From: Paenibacillus amylolyticus
GTDB taxonomy: Bacteria > Bacillota > Bacilli > Paenibacillales > Paenibacillaceae
DNA: 64,000 nt
Direction: 5' to 3'
Assembly: GCF_001570725.1 (NCBI RefSeq)
Contig: NZ_BCNV01000001.1
Coordinates: 1,550,001-1,614,000 of the forward strand
A model generated the notes under the pieces. That model ran no database searches. It had not been told where the DNA came from and saw only the letters and a program-made list of their open reading frames with translations. Made by a program: the position numbers and the translations under genes. Every line of letters starts with the position of its first letter. The stretch's first letter is position 1. Shown here piece by piece: positions 8,568 to 16,976 of the stretch.

Positions 8568-9536
8568 ATGAATACGAAGTTGCGCTGTGCCGTTTTGGAT
8601 GATTATCAGAACGTTGCGCTGACGTCGGCGGACTGGAGTCCGTTGATGGATCGGGTGGAGATTCAGACATTCAACAACTATATGGGTTCGGAAGAAAAAG
8701 TCATCCAGGAATTGCAGGATTTCGATATGGTGGTCCTGATGCGGGAACGCACACCGTTTCCGGAAAATGTCATTTCGCAGCTCCCGCGGTTAAAACTTCT
8801 GATTACAAGTGGTATGCGCAATGCATCCATAGACCTCAAGGCTGCGGAGCAGAACGGGATCATTGTGTGTGGAACCGAGGGCAGCTCCAACCCGCCGACC
8901 GAACTTACGTGGGCGCTTATTCTGGGACTGTCCAGACAATTAGTTACGGAAAATAATGCACTTCGCTCCAATCGAAACTGGCAGAGCACGGTCGGGTTGG
9001 ATCTGTATGGGAGAACACTTGGATTGCTCGGTTTGGGCAAAATAGGTACTCGTATGGCTGAGATCGCACAAGCATTCGGGATGAAGGTGACGGCCTGGAG
9101 CGAGAATCTGACACGAGAGAAAGCCGAAAAACATGGTGTCATCTGGGCCGAGACCAAGGAGCAACTGCTTGCACAGAGCGACATCGTATCCATTCATCTC
9201 GTATTAAGTGATCGTACGCGCAACCTGATCGGACAAGCTGAATTTCAACACATGAAACCTCATGCCCTATTGATCAATACGTCACGAGCGGGCATTGTCG
9301 ATCAGGAAGCTATGGTGGAGGCATTGCAGAGTGGTTGGATTGCAGGTGCAGGTCTAGATGTATATGAGCAGGAACCATTGCCTGTTAACCATATCATGCG
9401 AACATTGCCCAACGTCCTGGCCACACCGCATCTGGGTTATGTAACTCGTGGCAATTATGAGATCTATTATCATCATACCGTAGAAAATATAGAGATGTTC
9501 CTGAAGGGAACACCGATCAGGCAACTGCTTTCTTAG
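8568..9536 (+). CDS. D-2-hydroxyacid dehydrogenase family protein
   Basis: 322 residues from the ATG at 8568, with AGGAGG at 8553; the in-frame TTG at 8541 precedes that site and is rejected. The Rossmann domain contains LLGLGKIGTRMAEIA (GxGxxG). The catalytic residues of the family are visible: Arg in 'NTSRAGIVD', Glu in 'DVYEQEPLP' and His in 'TPHLGYVT'. It opens with 'CAVLDDYQNVAL', typical of a bacterial subgroup of uncertain substrate. The reaction is expected to be NAD(P)H-linked interconversion of a 2-oxoacid and a D-2-hydroxyacid. It stands alone before a terminator shared with the convergent lacI gene. Confidence 0.9.
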   Translation: MNTKLRCAVLDDYQNVALTSADWSPLMDRVEIQTFNNYMGSEEKVIQELQDFDMVVLMRERTPFPENVISQLPRLKLLITSGMRNASIDLKAAEQNGIIVCGTEGSSNPPTELTWALILGLSRQLVTENNALRSNRNWQSTVGLDLYGRTLGLLGLGKIGTRMAEIAQAFGMKVTAWSENLTREKAEKHGVIWAETKEQLLAQSDIVSIHLVLSDRTRNLIGQAEFQHMKPHALLINTSRAGIVDQEAMVEALQSGWIAGAGLDVYEQEPLPVNHIMRTLPNVLATPHLGYVTRGNYEIYYHHTVENIEMFLKGTPIRQLLS

Positions 9537-9593
9537 AAGGAATGTATGCTGAATAACCATTTACCTAAAGTTGCATAGACCCAAAGACAAACA

Positions 9594-9635
9594 AGGTGTT
9601 GCCAGGAAATAACCATCCCTGAGCAACACCTTTTT
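9594..9635. terminator. Terminator between convergent genes
   Basis: AAGGTGTTGC (9593-9602) pairs with GCAACACCTT (9623-9632), followed by a T run on the plus strand. It lies between the dehydrogenase and the convergent lacI-type gene. Confidence 0.75.
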
Positions 9636-9717
9636 AGTGTAACTGTGTAGAAAAAGAAATGAAGAGATAGCCACAGCCGGAGCTGTTGGGTATTCTGCTC
9701 TATTTCAGTCGCCAAGT

Positions 9718-10755
9718 TTAGTGGTGCGGTCCTTGCGAAGAAGAACGGATCATGGCAACGCTCGATTCGCGAACGATCAGGCGCGGTTCAAATTGAATGT
9801 GCTCGTAGTCGGTCGTGTTCATCTCCCGAATTCGTTTTAACAACAGCTCGGTAGCAAGTCTGGCGACTTCTTCTCCCATAATGGATACAGAACTAATCTG
9901 TGGAGACGAGACGGTAGTCCATTGATTGTTATCCACGCCCACTACAGCTACATCTTCGGGCACACGCACCCCCAACTCCTTGAAGCGATTAACCAATCCG
10001 ATGGCAACCATATCATTAATGGCATAGACCGCATCGGGCATATGCGTAAGTCCGTAGAAATAATCGGCAGCATTGGCCCCTGTATTCAATGAAAAGTCCT
10101 CACCAAAGTAGACGAGAGAAATATCCACATGGCCTACGGCCTGTTCATAAGCACGGAAGCGTTCTTCAATAATGTCTTTGGGTGCTCCGGCATAAGCAAT
10201 TCGGGTCCGACCGATTTTGAACAGATGTTCCATCACCAATTTGCCTTCAGGTTGAGACAGAGAGACGATATCCGCCTTCATGCCCGGTTCCAGTTTCTTT
10301 CCGTAATTAATCATGGAGATGGGGAGGGGGGCTTTATCAATCAGTCCGGGCAAAGTTTTGGGATACGCGAGGGGCATGAAGATCAGCCCGTCTACATGCA
10401 GTTTTTTTACATTACGAATGGTTTCCAGTTCTGTGCGTGCGTTGCCTGCCGTATTGATCTGCACGACATGGTATCCATGCTGCTTCGCGGTTTGCTCCAC
10501 GGACCAGGAAATTTCCGGAATGATGGCGTTACGTATGTCGGGTACGACGAGCGCGATTTGGTGCGTCTGCCGGATTTTTAGACTCTGTGCAGAGGTGTTC
10601 GGTACAAATCCAAGTTCTTCAATAGCCTGCATCACCTTATCTCTTGTTTTACTGCTGATGCCTTCTGAATTGTTGATGGCTCGGGATACAGTAGCGATGC
10701 CCACGCCAGCACGTTCTGCGACGTCCTTGATCGTAAGTTTCTGTTCTTTACTCAA
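9718..10755 (-). CDS. LacI-family transcriptional regulator
   Basis: 345 residues from the TTG at 10755, preceded by AGAGAGG 10 bases upstream. A longer in-frame ATG at 10812 would put a palindromic operator inside the coding region and has no better site. The N-terminal helix-turn-helix reads 'LTIKDVAERAGVGIATVSRAIN', followed by the hinge-helix region 'PNTSAQSLKI' and a periplasmic-binding-like ligand domain. It is divergent from a butanediol-dehydrogenase-like gene. Related palindromes CGGAAACGATTCCG and CGGAAACGTTTCCG precede the two genes, so it probably regulates itself and the dehydrogenase. The ligand is unknown. Confidence 0.92.
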   Translation of the reverse strand: MSKEQKLTIKDVAERAGVGIATVSRAINNSEGISSKTRDKVMQAIEELGFVPNTSAQSLKIRQTHQIALVVPDIRNAIIPEISWSVEQTAKQHGYHVVQINTAGNARTELETIRNVKKLHVDGLIFMPLAYPKTLPGLIDKAPLPISMINYGKKLEPGMKADIVSLSQPEGKLVMEHLFKIGRTRIAYAGAPKDIIEERFRAYEQAVGHVDISLVYFGEDFSLNTGANAADYFYGLTHMPDAVYAINDMVAIGLVNRFKELGVRVPEDVAVVGVDNNQWTTVSSPQISSVSIMGEEVARLATELLLKRIREMNTTDYEHIQFEPRLIVRESSVAMIRSSSQGPHH

Positions 10756-10775
10756 TGTATGGTTACCTCTCTTTA

Positions 10776-10791
10776 TCGGAAACGATTCCGA
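10776..10791. promoter_or_regulatory. LacI-family operator before lacI gene
   Basis: TCGGAAACGATTCCGA, a near-perfect palindrome with the central CG typical of LacI/GalR operators, 20 bases upstream of the proposed TTG start. A second copy sits before the divergent dehydrogenase. The outer bases (CGG...CCG) differ from the TGxAA...CA ends of CcpA cre sites. Confidence 0.7.
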
Positions 10792-11068
10792 ATTATCAGG
10801 ATATGTACGCATTTCACGATGTTTATATAACTTGATTATAACATTTGAGCGATGAAGTATCCCATGAAAGGACCAGATTTATGCTGAGGCTTTGATTAAA
10901 TTTCAATCGCTTTGTGATGAAATCAGTCATACCAGATACCATATATATGTTAAGAACATGGATCACATCGTTTGTGATACAGCAAAGACAACTAAAATTA
11001 AAGTATAAGCATTCAAAATTGAACTTGATATGATCACGAGATAGACATATTCGTGGAGAAATTTGTTT

Positions 11069-11097
11069 GACAGCGTATCTAAAATGTGACATATTTA
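11069..11097 (+). promoter_or_regulatory. Candidate sigma-A promoter of butanediol dehydrogenase gene
   Basis: A consensus TTGACA (11069-11074) is followed at 17 bases by the weak -10 CATATT (11092-11097). The LacI-type palindrome at 11103-11116 covers the expected transcription start, which fits repression by blocking. Confidence 0.5.
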
Positions 11098-11102
11098 ATT
11101 TA

Positions 11103-11116
11103 CGGAAACGTTTCCG
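11103..11116. promoter_or_regulatory. LacI-family operator before butanediol dehydrogenase gene
   Basis: CGGAAACGTTTCCG, a perfect 14-bp palindrome 36 bases upstream of the ATG. It matches the site before the divergent lacI gene at 13 of 14 positions. Confidence 0.72.
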
Positions 11117-11152
11117 ATTATATCATAACTTATGATCTGGGAGATGAATTGA

Positions 11153-12202
11153 ATGAAAGCATTACGTTGGCACGGAGTCAAAGATTTACGTCTCGAAAAT
11201 ATTAATGAACCTCATCCTGAAGAAGGTAAGGTCAAAATAAAAGTGGAATGGTGCGGCATCTGCGGTAGTGATTTGCACGAGTACACAGCAGGGCCGATCT
11301 TTATTCCAGCTCAAGCTCCACATCCGCTAACAGGGGAACAAGCGCCTGTAGTTATGGGCCATGAATTCTCAGGACAGGTCGTTGAAGTAGGCGAAGGCGT
11401 TACCCGTTTCAATGCGGGCGATCGTGTTGTGGTAGAACCAATCTATGCATGTGGATACTGCGAAGCTTGTAAACAGGGCAGATACAATCTGTGCGACCAG
11501 ATGGGTTTCCTTGGACTCGCTGGAGGAGGAGGAGGTTTCTCCGAGTATGTAACTGCTGCAGAATCCATGGTACATGCTATACCAGATTCAATCTCGTATG
11601 AGCAAGGTGCATTGGTTGAACCTTCAGCTGTAGCACTTCACGCCGTGCGCCAAAGCAAACTGAAAGTGGGCGATACGGCAGCAGTGTTTGGCGCAGGCCC
11701 AATCGGACTACTGGTCATTGAAGCACTCAAGGCTTCGGGAGCATCTGATATTTATGTGGTCGAGTTATCGGACGAACGGAAAGCAAAAGCCGAAGAACTG
11801 GGAGCCATTGTAATTGATCCAGCACAGTTCAATGTCGTGGAAGAGATCCATCAACGTACACAAGGCGGCGTTAACGTAGCCTATGAAGTAACGGGTGTTC
11901 CACGTGTACTGCAACAAGCCATCGATTCGACACGTATTGGCGGTGAATTGATGATCGTCAGCATTTTCGAACAGGAAGCACCGATTCATCCGAACTCGAT
12001 TGTCATGAAAGAACGTACGGTCAATGGTATTATCGGTTATCGCGATGTATTCCCGGCAGTCATCAGTCTGATGGATAAAGGTTTCTTCCCGGCAGACAAG
12101 CTGGTGACCAAACGAATTTCGTTGGATGAAGTTGTTGAACATGGATTTGAAGCGCTTCTGAAAGAGAAAAACCAGGTTAAGATTCTGGTGAAAGCAGAAT
12201 AA
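11153..12202 (+). CDS. bdhA: Zinc-dependent 2,3-butanediol dehydrogenase-like enzyme
   Basis: A 349-residue medium-chain zinc alcohol dehydrogenase, close in length and motifs to (R,R)-butanediol dehydrogenase BdhA. Catalytic zinc site: Cys in 'CGICGSDLHEY' and the 'GHEFSG' His-Glu pair. Structural zinc site: four cysteines in 'ACGYCEACKQGRYNLC'. The NAD-binding fold shows 'VFGAGPIGLLVIEALKASGA'. The internal 'FIPAQAPHPLTGEQAPVVMGHE' insert is characteristic of BdhA-type enzymes. The expected reaction is NAD-linked interconversion of acetoin and 2,3-butanediol (or diacetyl to acetoin). A LacI-type operator and promoter lie upstream. Other polyol dehydrogenase activities are possible. Confidence 0.87.
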   Translation: MKALRWHGVKDLRLENINEPHPEEGKVKIKVEWCGICGSDLHEYTAGPIFIPAQAPHPLTGEQAPVVMGHEFSGQVVEVGEGVTRFNAGDRVVVEPIYACGYCEACKQGRYNLCDQMGFLGLAGGGGGFSEYVTAAESMVHAIPDSISYEQGALVEPSAVALHAVRQSKLKVGDTAAVFGAGPIGLLVIEALKASGASDIYVVELSDERKAKAEELGAIVIDPAQFNVVEEIHQRTQGGVNVAYEVTGVPRVLQQAIDSTRIGGELMIVSIFEQEAPIHPNSIVMKERTVNGIIGYRDVFPAVISLMDKGFFPADKLVTKRISLDEVVEHGFEALLKEKNQVKILVKAE

Positions 12203-12284
12203 TAGAGCGGCAAACGAAAAAAGAAGTAAGAAGCCGAGTTGAAATTACTAAAAATTCAGTAGACTGCGGCAATAAAATGATTAC

Positions 12285-12328
12285 AAATAGACAACGTATC
12301 TTTCGATGCGATTGTCTATTTTTTTTGT
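12285..12328 (+). terminator. Intrinsic terminator after butanediol dehydrogenase gene
   Basis: AAATAGACAA (12285-12294) pairs with TTGTCTATTT (12312-12321), and the right arm runs into a T tract. Confidence 0.8.
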
Positions 12329-12381
12329 ATAGATCGGGCGGAATTTGTTGCATGTACGGATGGTTTTACATAGTATAAAAA

Positions 12382-12396
12382 GATACAATTTGTATC
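12382..12396. promoter_or_regulatory. Palindromic operator GATACA-N3-TGTATC, copy 1
   Basis: GATACAATTTGTATC is a perfect 15-nt palindrome 50 bases before the propeller-protein start. The same outer hexamers recur as GATACAAAATGTATC at 21760-21774 before the hydroxylase gene, which suggests one regulator for both. The regulator is not identified. Confidence 0.5.
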
Positions 12397-12445
12397 ATCT
12401 TGGTGTGAAGGGATTTATCATGAAAATATGAAGGAGGAAGCGGAC

Positions 12446-13759
12446 ATGCAGAGACATGCGAAATGGACAGCCGTCATTTTGACTATCGTTGCAGGAGTGA
12501 GCTGGATGCTTATGGGTAACTCCAAGCCAAGAAACAATACGTCAACGAGTCAACCACCTGCGACTGAACGTGGGCTTGCCAAGGTGTCAAACGCACCGAT
12601 CATTTCAGCGGATGTAACTTCGAAGATTGAACTGCTGGGGAGACCTTTTAGCAAAACACCCTATGCCAATAACGTCTGGGACATGCAACTGTATAACGGC
12701 AAAATATATTTGGGTCACGGAAATAGCAGCAATCTGGGCGTAGCGCCGAATTCAGGTCCTATTCCAGTCATTTATTATGATACAGCTAACGCGAAATTCA
12801 AGACTCAATCGGTGACCAACAGCAACCCGGGCATTCTACCATCGACGAAGATGTATGTGGATGAGGAACAGATTGATATCTACAGAGTACTGAACGACAA
12901 GTTATATATTCCTGGCAATGATTCCGATAGTGAGCAGTGGGAACTGGGCAACTTCTATCGTCTGGATGGGGATGTATGGACCAAATATCGCAATCTGCCG
13001 CTTGGTGTACACGTATACGATCTGGCATCCTATCAGGGCAAGATGTTTGCCGCGCTGGGTACGGACTCCAAACCAACCATATTAATCTCTCATAATGAAG
13101 GTGAAACTTGGCAGAAATATGCGACCATCAATACGTTTGGCTTCCGGGCGTATACGATGTTCCATCTTAATGGCAAATTATATGCCTCTGGCATGATGTA
13201 TCCTGCCAATAAAATATGGAATGATAAAACCAATATCCTAGAGATTAATGAACAGCTTCAGAAACGGGACGTTGTCATCTATGGCAACAAAATGCTGCCT
13301 GGGTTAACCTATCAAACGGGCACGATTCCTTATAATAAAATAGGCAAAAATGTTAACTTTAATAATAAGTTGCTCTATATAGCCGGTGGCGTGTTCAATG
13401 ATGGACAGCTGCTGCCCAAATCGTTGAATGTCATGACCGACATTAATCAGGCAAGACGAGTTAATCTTCCAGATGCCAAGGCGCTTCCTACGGATGTGCT
13501 GTTGCGGGATGGCAAGGTATATGTGCTTACGTACACCCGGCAAAGTGCCAATCTCTATATCAACAGGGTCTATCAATCGACTGATCTCACAACGTGGAAT
13601 GAGATTTTGCGCTTTAATCAGGACACGTACGCCAAGTCATTCGAAGAGAAAGACGGAGATTTCTATTTTGGTCTAGGTACGGATCCGGATGTATTATCGA
13701 CTTCGTCAGGCAAATTACTTCGTGTAAATCGCCGTGATATTCCCGTGAATGCTAATTAA
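12446..13759 (+). CDS. Exported beta-propeller-like protein of unknown function
   Basis: 437 residues from the ATG at 12446, which follows AAGGAGG by 8 bases; an in-frame ATG at 12428 precedes that site. An N-terminal hydrophobic segment (about 8-24, WTAVILTIVAGVSWMLMG) acts as signal or anchor. The rest contains recurring blade-like strands (LYNGKIYLGHG, LNDKLYIPGND, YQGKMFAALG, LNGKLYASGM, RDGKVYVLTY) and one Asp-box-like 'SHNEGETW', suggesting a beta-propeller outside the membrane. No catalytic residues of sialidases are recognisable. It is monocistronic, with a GATACA-type palindrome upstream. The function is unknown. Confidence 0.7.
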   Translation: MQRHAKWTAVILTIVAGVSWMLMGNSKPRNNTSTSQPPATERGLAKVSNAPIISADVTSKIELLGRPFSKTPYANNVWDMQLYNGKIYLGHGNSSNLGVAPNSGPIPVIYYDTANAKFKTQSVTNSNPGILPSTKMYVDEEQIDIYRVLNDKLYIPGNDSDSEQWELGNFYRLDGDVWTKYRNLPLGVHVYDLASYQGKMFAALGTDSKPTILISHNEGETWQKYATINTFGFRAYTMFHLNGKLYASGMMYPANKIWNDKTNILEINEQLQKRDVVIYGNKMLPGLTYQTGTIPYNKIGKNVNFNNKLLYIAGGVFNDGQLLPKSLNVMTDINQARRVNLPDAKALPTDVLLRDGKVYVLTYTRQSANLYINRVYQSTDLTTWNEILRFNQDTYAKSFEEKDGDFYFGLGTDPDVLSTSSGKLLRVNRRDIPVNAN

Positions 13760-14091
13760 ATTGGAAGGAAGATTATGGATTATATACTATGCTACATCCA
13801 CATTATTGGTGACCGGGAAAATACCTGAAGATGTAGTAGAATACGGGGCGGACTGCTGCGGCAGTTTGTTCTGAGGGAGGCTGCCACATGGTAGCTTTCT
13901 TTTTTTGTCCATTAGATTAGTATGAATGCCTAACTTCGAAAATTTGAAAATAAAATTAAGAAACTATAAAATGGATAGAGAAATAACCTTAAACCAGTCA
14001 ACTGGATTAACCTGTTACGATATACAGAAGCAAGTCGCATTTCCCGTGAATGCGGAGTTCCATACTTCCAATTGTAAAGGAGAAATATACG
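13760..14091. other. Intergenic region with two hairpins, no gene
   Basis: 332 bases between the propeller protein and the flavin oxidoreductase. It holds the two-hairpin terminator structure at 13852-13906. The part from 13910 to 14075 is AT-rich and shows no repeat. The open frame from 13926 runs into the next gene out of frame and has no ribosome binding site. Confidence 0.5.
13852..13906 (+). terminator. Terminator with a preceding hairpin
   Basis: A small hairpin ACTGCTGCGGCAGT (13852-13865) is followed by GCTGCC-ACAT-GGTAGC (13880-13895, one G-T pair) and a T-rich tract to 13906. The second hairpin is a plausible intrinsic terminator. The pair could also be the 3' end of a short RNA. 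Confidence 0.6.
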
Positions 14092-15195
14092 ATGAACGTA
14101 CCTTCAGCATTATTCAAACCCTTCACCTCGGACAAGCTAACCTTGTCTAACCGAATTGTGATGGCACCCATGACACGTGGATTTTCACCAGAGGGCGTAC
14201 CTGGACCAGAAGTTGTTGAGTACTACCGTCGTAGAGCAGCAGGCGGAGTGGGGCTTATCATTACGGAAGGCACAGGCATTAATCATCCGTCTTCCGTCAG
14301 TGGGGCGAGTATTCCATTGTTCCATGGTGAAGATTCACTGCAAGGATGGGCTAACGTAGTGAAAGCAGTACATGAAGCAGGCGGCAAAATCATGCCACAA
14401 TTGTGGCATGTGGGTACAGCGCGTCGTTCCGGCGACTTGCCTAATGCTGAAGCTGAACCGGTAAGTCCGTCAGGCGTTAGCATGGCAGGAGAACCATCAC
14501 GTGAACCCTTGACGGAAGAGGAGATTCAAGGTCTTGTTCAAGCATTTGCCCAAGCCGCAGCGGATGCACAGCGAATTGGGTTTGACGGCATTGAGCTGCA
14601 CGGAGCCCACGGATATCTGATTGACCAATTCTTCTGGGAGCAGACGAACCGACGGACTGACAAGTATGGCGGTGATTTGGTACAGCGAACCCAATTTGCA
14701 GTTGAAGTGATTGAAGCTTGTCGTGCGGCAGTTGGTCCTGATTTCCCAATTGTGCTTCGGTTCTCCCAATGGAAGATGGGGAATTATGATGCACGCCTGG
14801 TGGAAACGCCGGAACAATTGGAGCAATTCCTGGCACCACTCAGTGCTGCAGGCGTGGATATATTCCATTGTTCTACACGCCGATTCTGGTTGCCTGAATT
14901 TGAAGGTTCCGAGCTGAATCTCGCGGGTTGGACTCAAAAAATAACAGGCAAACCAGCTATTTCAGTTGGATCGGTAGGGCTGGAAGCTGAATTTGTGGAC
15001 AGAGCAACCGAGAACCAGGGAACAGGGGATGCCCATCTGGATCTTCTGAATGAGAAGCTGGAGAATAACGAATTTGGTCTGATCGCTTTGGGCCGCGTTT
15101 TGCTGAGTGATCCCGAATGGCCTGCCAAAGTTCGTGAGGGTCGCACATCTGAAATCATTCCTTTTACAACGGAAGTGTTGCAAACACTCCATTAA
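14092..15195 (+). CDS. Old Yellow Enzyme-family NADH:flavin oxidoreductase
   Basis: 367 residues from the ATG at 14092, with AAAGGAGAA 7 bases upstream; the ATG at 14050 lacks a site. The FMN TIM barrel has 'NRIVMAPMTRGF' (Thr rather than the Cys of YqjM-type enzymes at the flavin-tuning position), the substrate-binding pair in 'ELHGAHGYLIDQFFWEQTNRRTDKYGG' (His...His instead of the commoner His...Asn), and a C-terminal 'GLIALGRVLLSDPEWPAK' phosphate-binding region. The family reduces activated C=C bonds of enones or nitro compounds with NAD(P)H. It stands alone between terminators. The physiological substrate is unknown. Confidence 0.9.
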   Translation: MNVPSALFKPFTSDKLTLSNRIVMAPMTRGFSPEGVPGPEVVEYYRRRAAGGVGLIITEGTGINHPSSVSGASIPLFHGEDSLQGWANVVKAVHEAGGKIMPQLWHVGTARRSGDLPNAEAEPVSPSGVSMAGEPSREPLTEEEIQGLVQAFAQAAADAQRIGFDGIELHGAHGYLIDQFFWEQTNRRTDKYGGDLVQRTQFAVEVIEACRAAVGPDFPIVLRFSQWKMGNYDARLVETPEQLEQFLAPLSAAGVDIFHCSTRRFWLPEFEGSELNLAGWTQKITGKPAISVGSVGLEAEFVDRATENQGTGDAHLDLLNEKLENNEFGLIALGRVLLSDPEWPAKVREGRTSEIIPFTTEVLQTLH

Positions 15196-15594
15196 TAGAA
15201 GCCTAAGAACGTTTGGTGAAAGGTGAACTAACGCTGAACGGCAACGATTTACAACGAAAAGTAAAACAAAAACGAACAAATAGGCCGCCTTTGGGCGGCT
15301 TTTTGAGCTACCTATACTAATAATTTCAACATATGAAAAATTCACAATAGAAAAGCACTTTTCTACACCGTTGCTCCTATTGATTGTCCGCATACACCGC
15401 ACACGCACCTAGTCACAACACCATTGGGTTCCACATTTCAGGTTCTATAGCAACCATTTTTTTCGCTGCATATATGTCAGCACAACGAATCAATCCTCAG
15501 AAGCGCTCATTTTGAAAATCATTCACCTTGTGATAAGGTTAGGCCTGAACCTTTGAATTACCGTGACGACATTACATAAGGAGGATGAATATCC
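15196..15594. other. Intergenic region before nagZ, no gene
   Basis: 399 bases. Apart from the terminator at 15283-15305 there is only AT-rich sequence. A TTGAAA (15512-15517) and a poor -10 candidate sit near the downstream gene. No repeats or RNA motifs were seen. Confidence 0.45.
15283..15305 (+). terminator. Intrinsic terminator after Old Yellow Enzyme gene
   Basis: GGCCGCC-TTT-GGGCGGC (15283-15299), a GC-rich stem followed by five Ts. Confidence 0.85.
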
Positions 15595-16935
15595 TTGTAT
15601 AACTATAGGTACAACTCGAACAATCAATGGAAAAAAACATTGCAGATGATGTGTTTCATGTTGGGGATCGTTCTGCTTTTATCGGCATGCGGCCAAGCTC
15701 AGAAACCTTCTTCCGCAACGGACTCGAACATCAATTCGAACACAGACTCCAACACAGGGCAAACTTCCTCATCACCGGAGCAGAATACCGTTCCATCGCA
15801 GGAACAAGCGCAAGAGGAACCGCAAGAGGAAGCTGACCCGGTGCAGGAGCAGCTCAGTTCACTGACGTTAGAAGAGAAGATTGGACAGATGATACTGGCT
15901 GGTGTTCAGGGAACAACGCTGGATGATCAAGCCAAACAGATGATTATGGATCAGAAGGTAGGGGGCATTATTTTCTATGCCAACAATGTAACGACGCTTG
16001 AGGGAACAGCCAAGTTTGTGCAGTCCATCAAGGACACGAATCAGTCCAATCCGGTACCGATCTTCATGAGTGTAGACCAGGAGGGCGGCAAAGTCAGCCG
16101 TATGCCGGAGACGGTGGAATCCATTCCTTCCAACAAAAAGGTAGGCCAGACGAACGATAGCGCGCTTGCTGAAACGATGGGAGAATTGCTGGCGAGACAG
16201 GTTCAACTTGCAGGTTTTAATGTGGACTTCGCTCCTGTACTGGATGTGAATAGTAACCCGAAGAACCCGGTGATCGGAGATCGTTCATTCGGCAGCTCGG
16301 CAGAACTCGTGTCACGTATGGGGATTGCAGAGATGAAAGGCTTTCGTAGTGAAGGCATTATTCCGGTAGTGAAGCATTTTCCGGGTCATGGGGATACGTC
16401 CGTGGATTCCCATCTTGATCTACCTGTCGTGAACAAAACGGAAAAACAACTGGCCGAGCTTGAATGGATTCCGTTCCAGGCCGCAGTGAAGGAGCAGGTA
16501 GAAGCGGTCATGGTTGCACACATTTTGTTCCCGAAGCTTGATCCGGATCATCCGGCTTCTTTATCGGATGTCATTATTGGTAAACATTTGCGCGGCAAAT
16601 TTAAGTATGACGGTGTCGTCATCACAGATGACCTGAGTATGGGAGCAATAGCGAAGAACTTCAAGTTGGACGAGGCTGCTCTAGCAACGGTTAAAGCAGG
16701 AAGTGACATTCTTTTGGTAGCTCATAGTTATGAAAGTGCCAAGACGATTTTTGACACGCTAATGAGTGCAGTGAAGTCAGGCGAGATCTCCGAATCTCGA
16801 ATTGATGAAAGTGTATATCGAATCCTGGCATTGAAGCAACAATACAAGTTATCCGATGACCAGAAAGCTTCCGGAGATCTGAAACAATTGAATGCAGATA
16901 TTGTGGATTGGCGTAAGCAAGTCGATGCTCGATAA
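15595..16935 (+). CDS. nagZ: Beta-N-acetylhexosaminidase NagZ, lipoprotein (GH3)
   Basis: 446 residues from a TTG with TAAGGAGG 10 bases upstream. An N-terminal helix ends in the lipobox LLLSAC with Cys32, so the protein should be lipid-anchored outside the membrane. A low-complexity spacer rich in Ser, Asn, Gln and Glu (about 35-85) precedes the GH3 catalytic domain. This has 'MSVDQEGGKVSRM', the NagZ signature 'KHFPGHGDTSVDSHLDLP' carrying the Asp/His dyad, and 'GVVITDDLSMGAI' with the nucleophile Asp. It removes N-acetylglucosamine from muropeptides during wall recycling. The C-terminal second domain of longer Bacillus homologues is absent. It ends 41 bases before the Bce-type regulator. 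Confidence 0.9.
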   Translation: MYNYRYNSNNQWKKTLQMMCFMLGIVLLLSACGQAQKPSSATDSNINSNTDSNTGQTSSSPEQNTVPSQEQAQEEPQEEADPVQEQLSSLTLEEKIGQMILAGVQGTTLDDQAKQMIMDQKVGGIIFYANNVTTLEGTAKFVQSIKDTNQSNPVPIFMSVDQEGGKVSRMPETVESIPSNKKVGQTNDSALAETMGELLARQVQLAGFNVDFAPVLDVNSNPKNPVIGDRSFGSSAELVSRMGIAEMKGFRSEGIIPVVKHFPGHGDTSVDSHLDLPVVNKTEKQLAELEWIPFQAAVKEQVEAVMVAHILFPKLDPDHPASLSDVIIGKHLRGKFKYDGVVITDDLSMGAIAKNFKLDEAALATVKAGSDILLVAHSYESAKTIFDTLMSAVKSGEISESRIDESVYRILALKQQYKLSDDQKASGDLKQLNADIVDWRKQVDAR

Positions 16936-16976
16936 TTAATCCTGTGATATGATTTTGGCAGAGGTGAGACCCAACT

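Larger units (their letters stand above)
10756..11152. other. Divergent control region, lacI / butanediol dehydrogenase
   Basis: 397 bases without a gene. The two ends hold the LacI-type operators (10776-10791 and 11103-11116) and the dehydrogenase promoter. The middle, roughly 10810-11065, is AT-rich with no repeat, RNA motif or convincing reading frame. Confidence 0.6.

Noticed and set aside
10776..10791. CcpA cre site
   Set aside because: The ends are CGG/CCG rather than TGxAA/CA, and the paired copy before the divergent gene fits a local LacI-family operator better.
13926..14150. Open frame between propeller gene and Old Yellow Enzyme gene
   Set aside because: No ribosome binding site, and it overlaps the start of the flavoenzyme in another frame.
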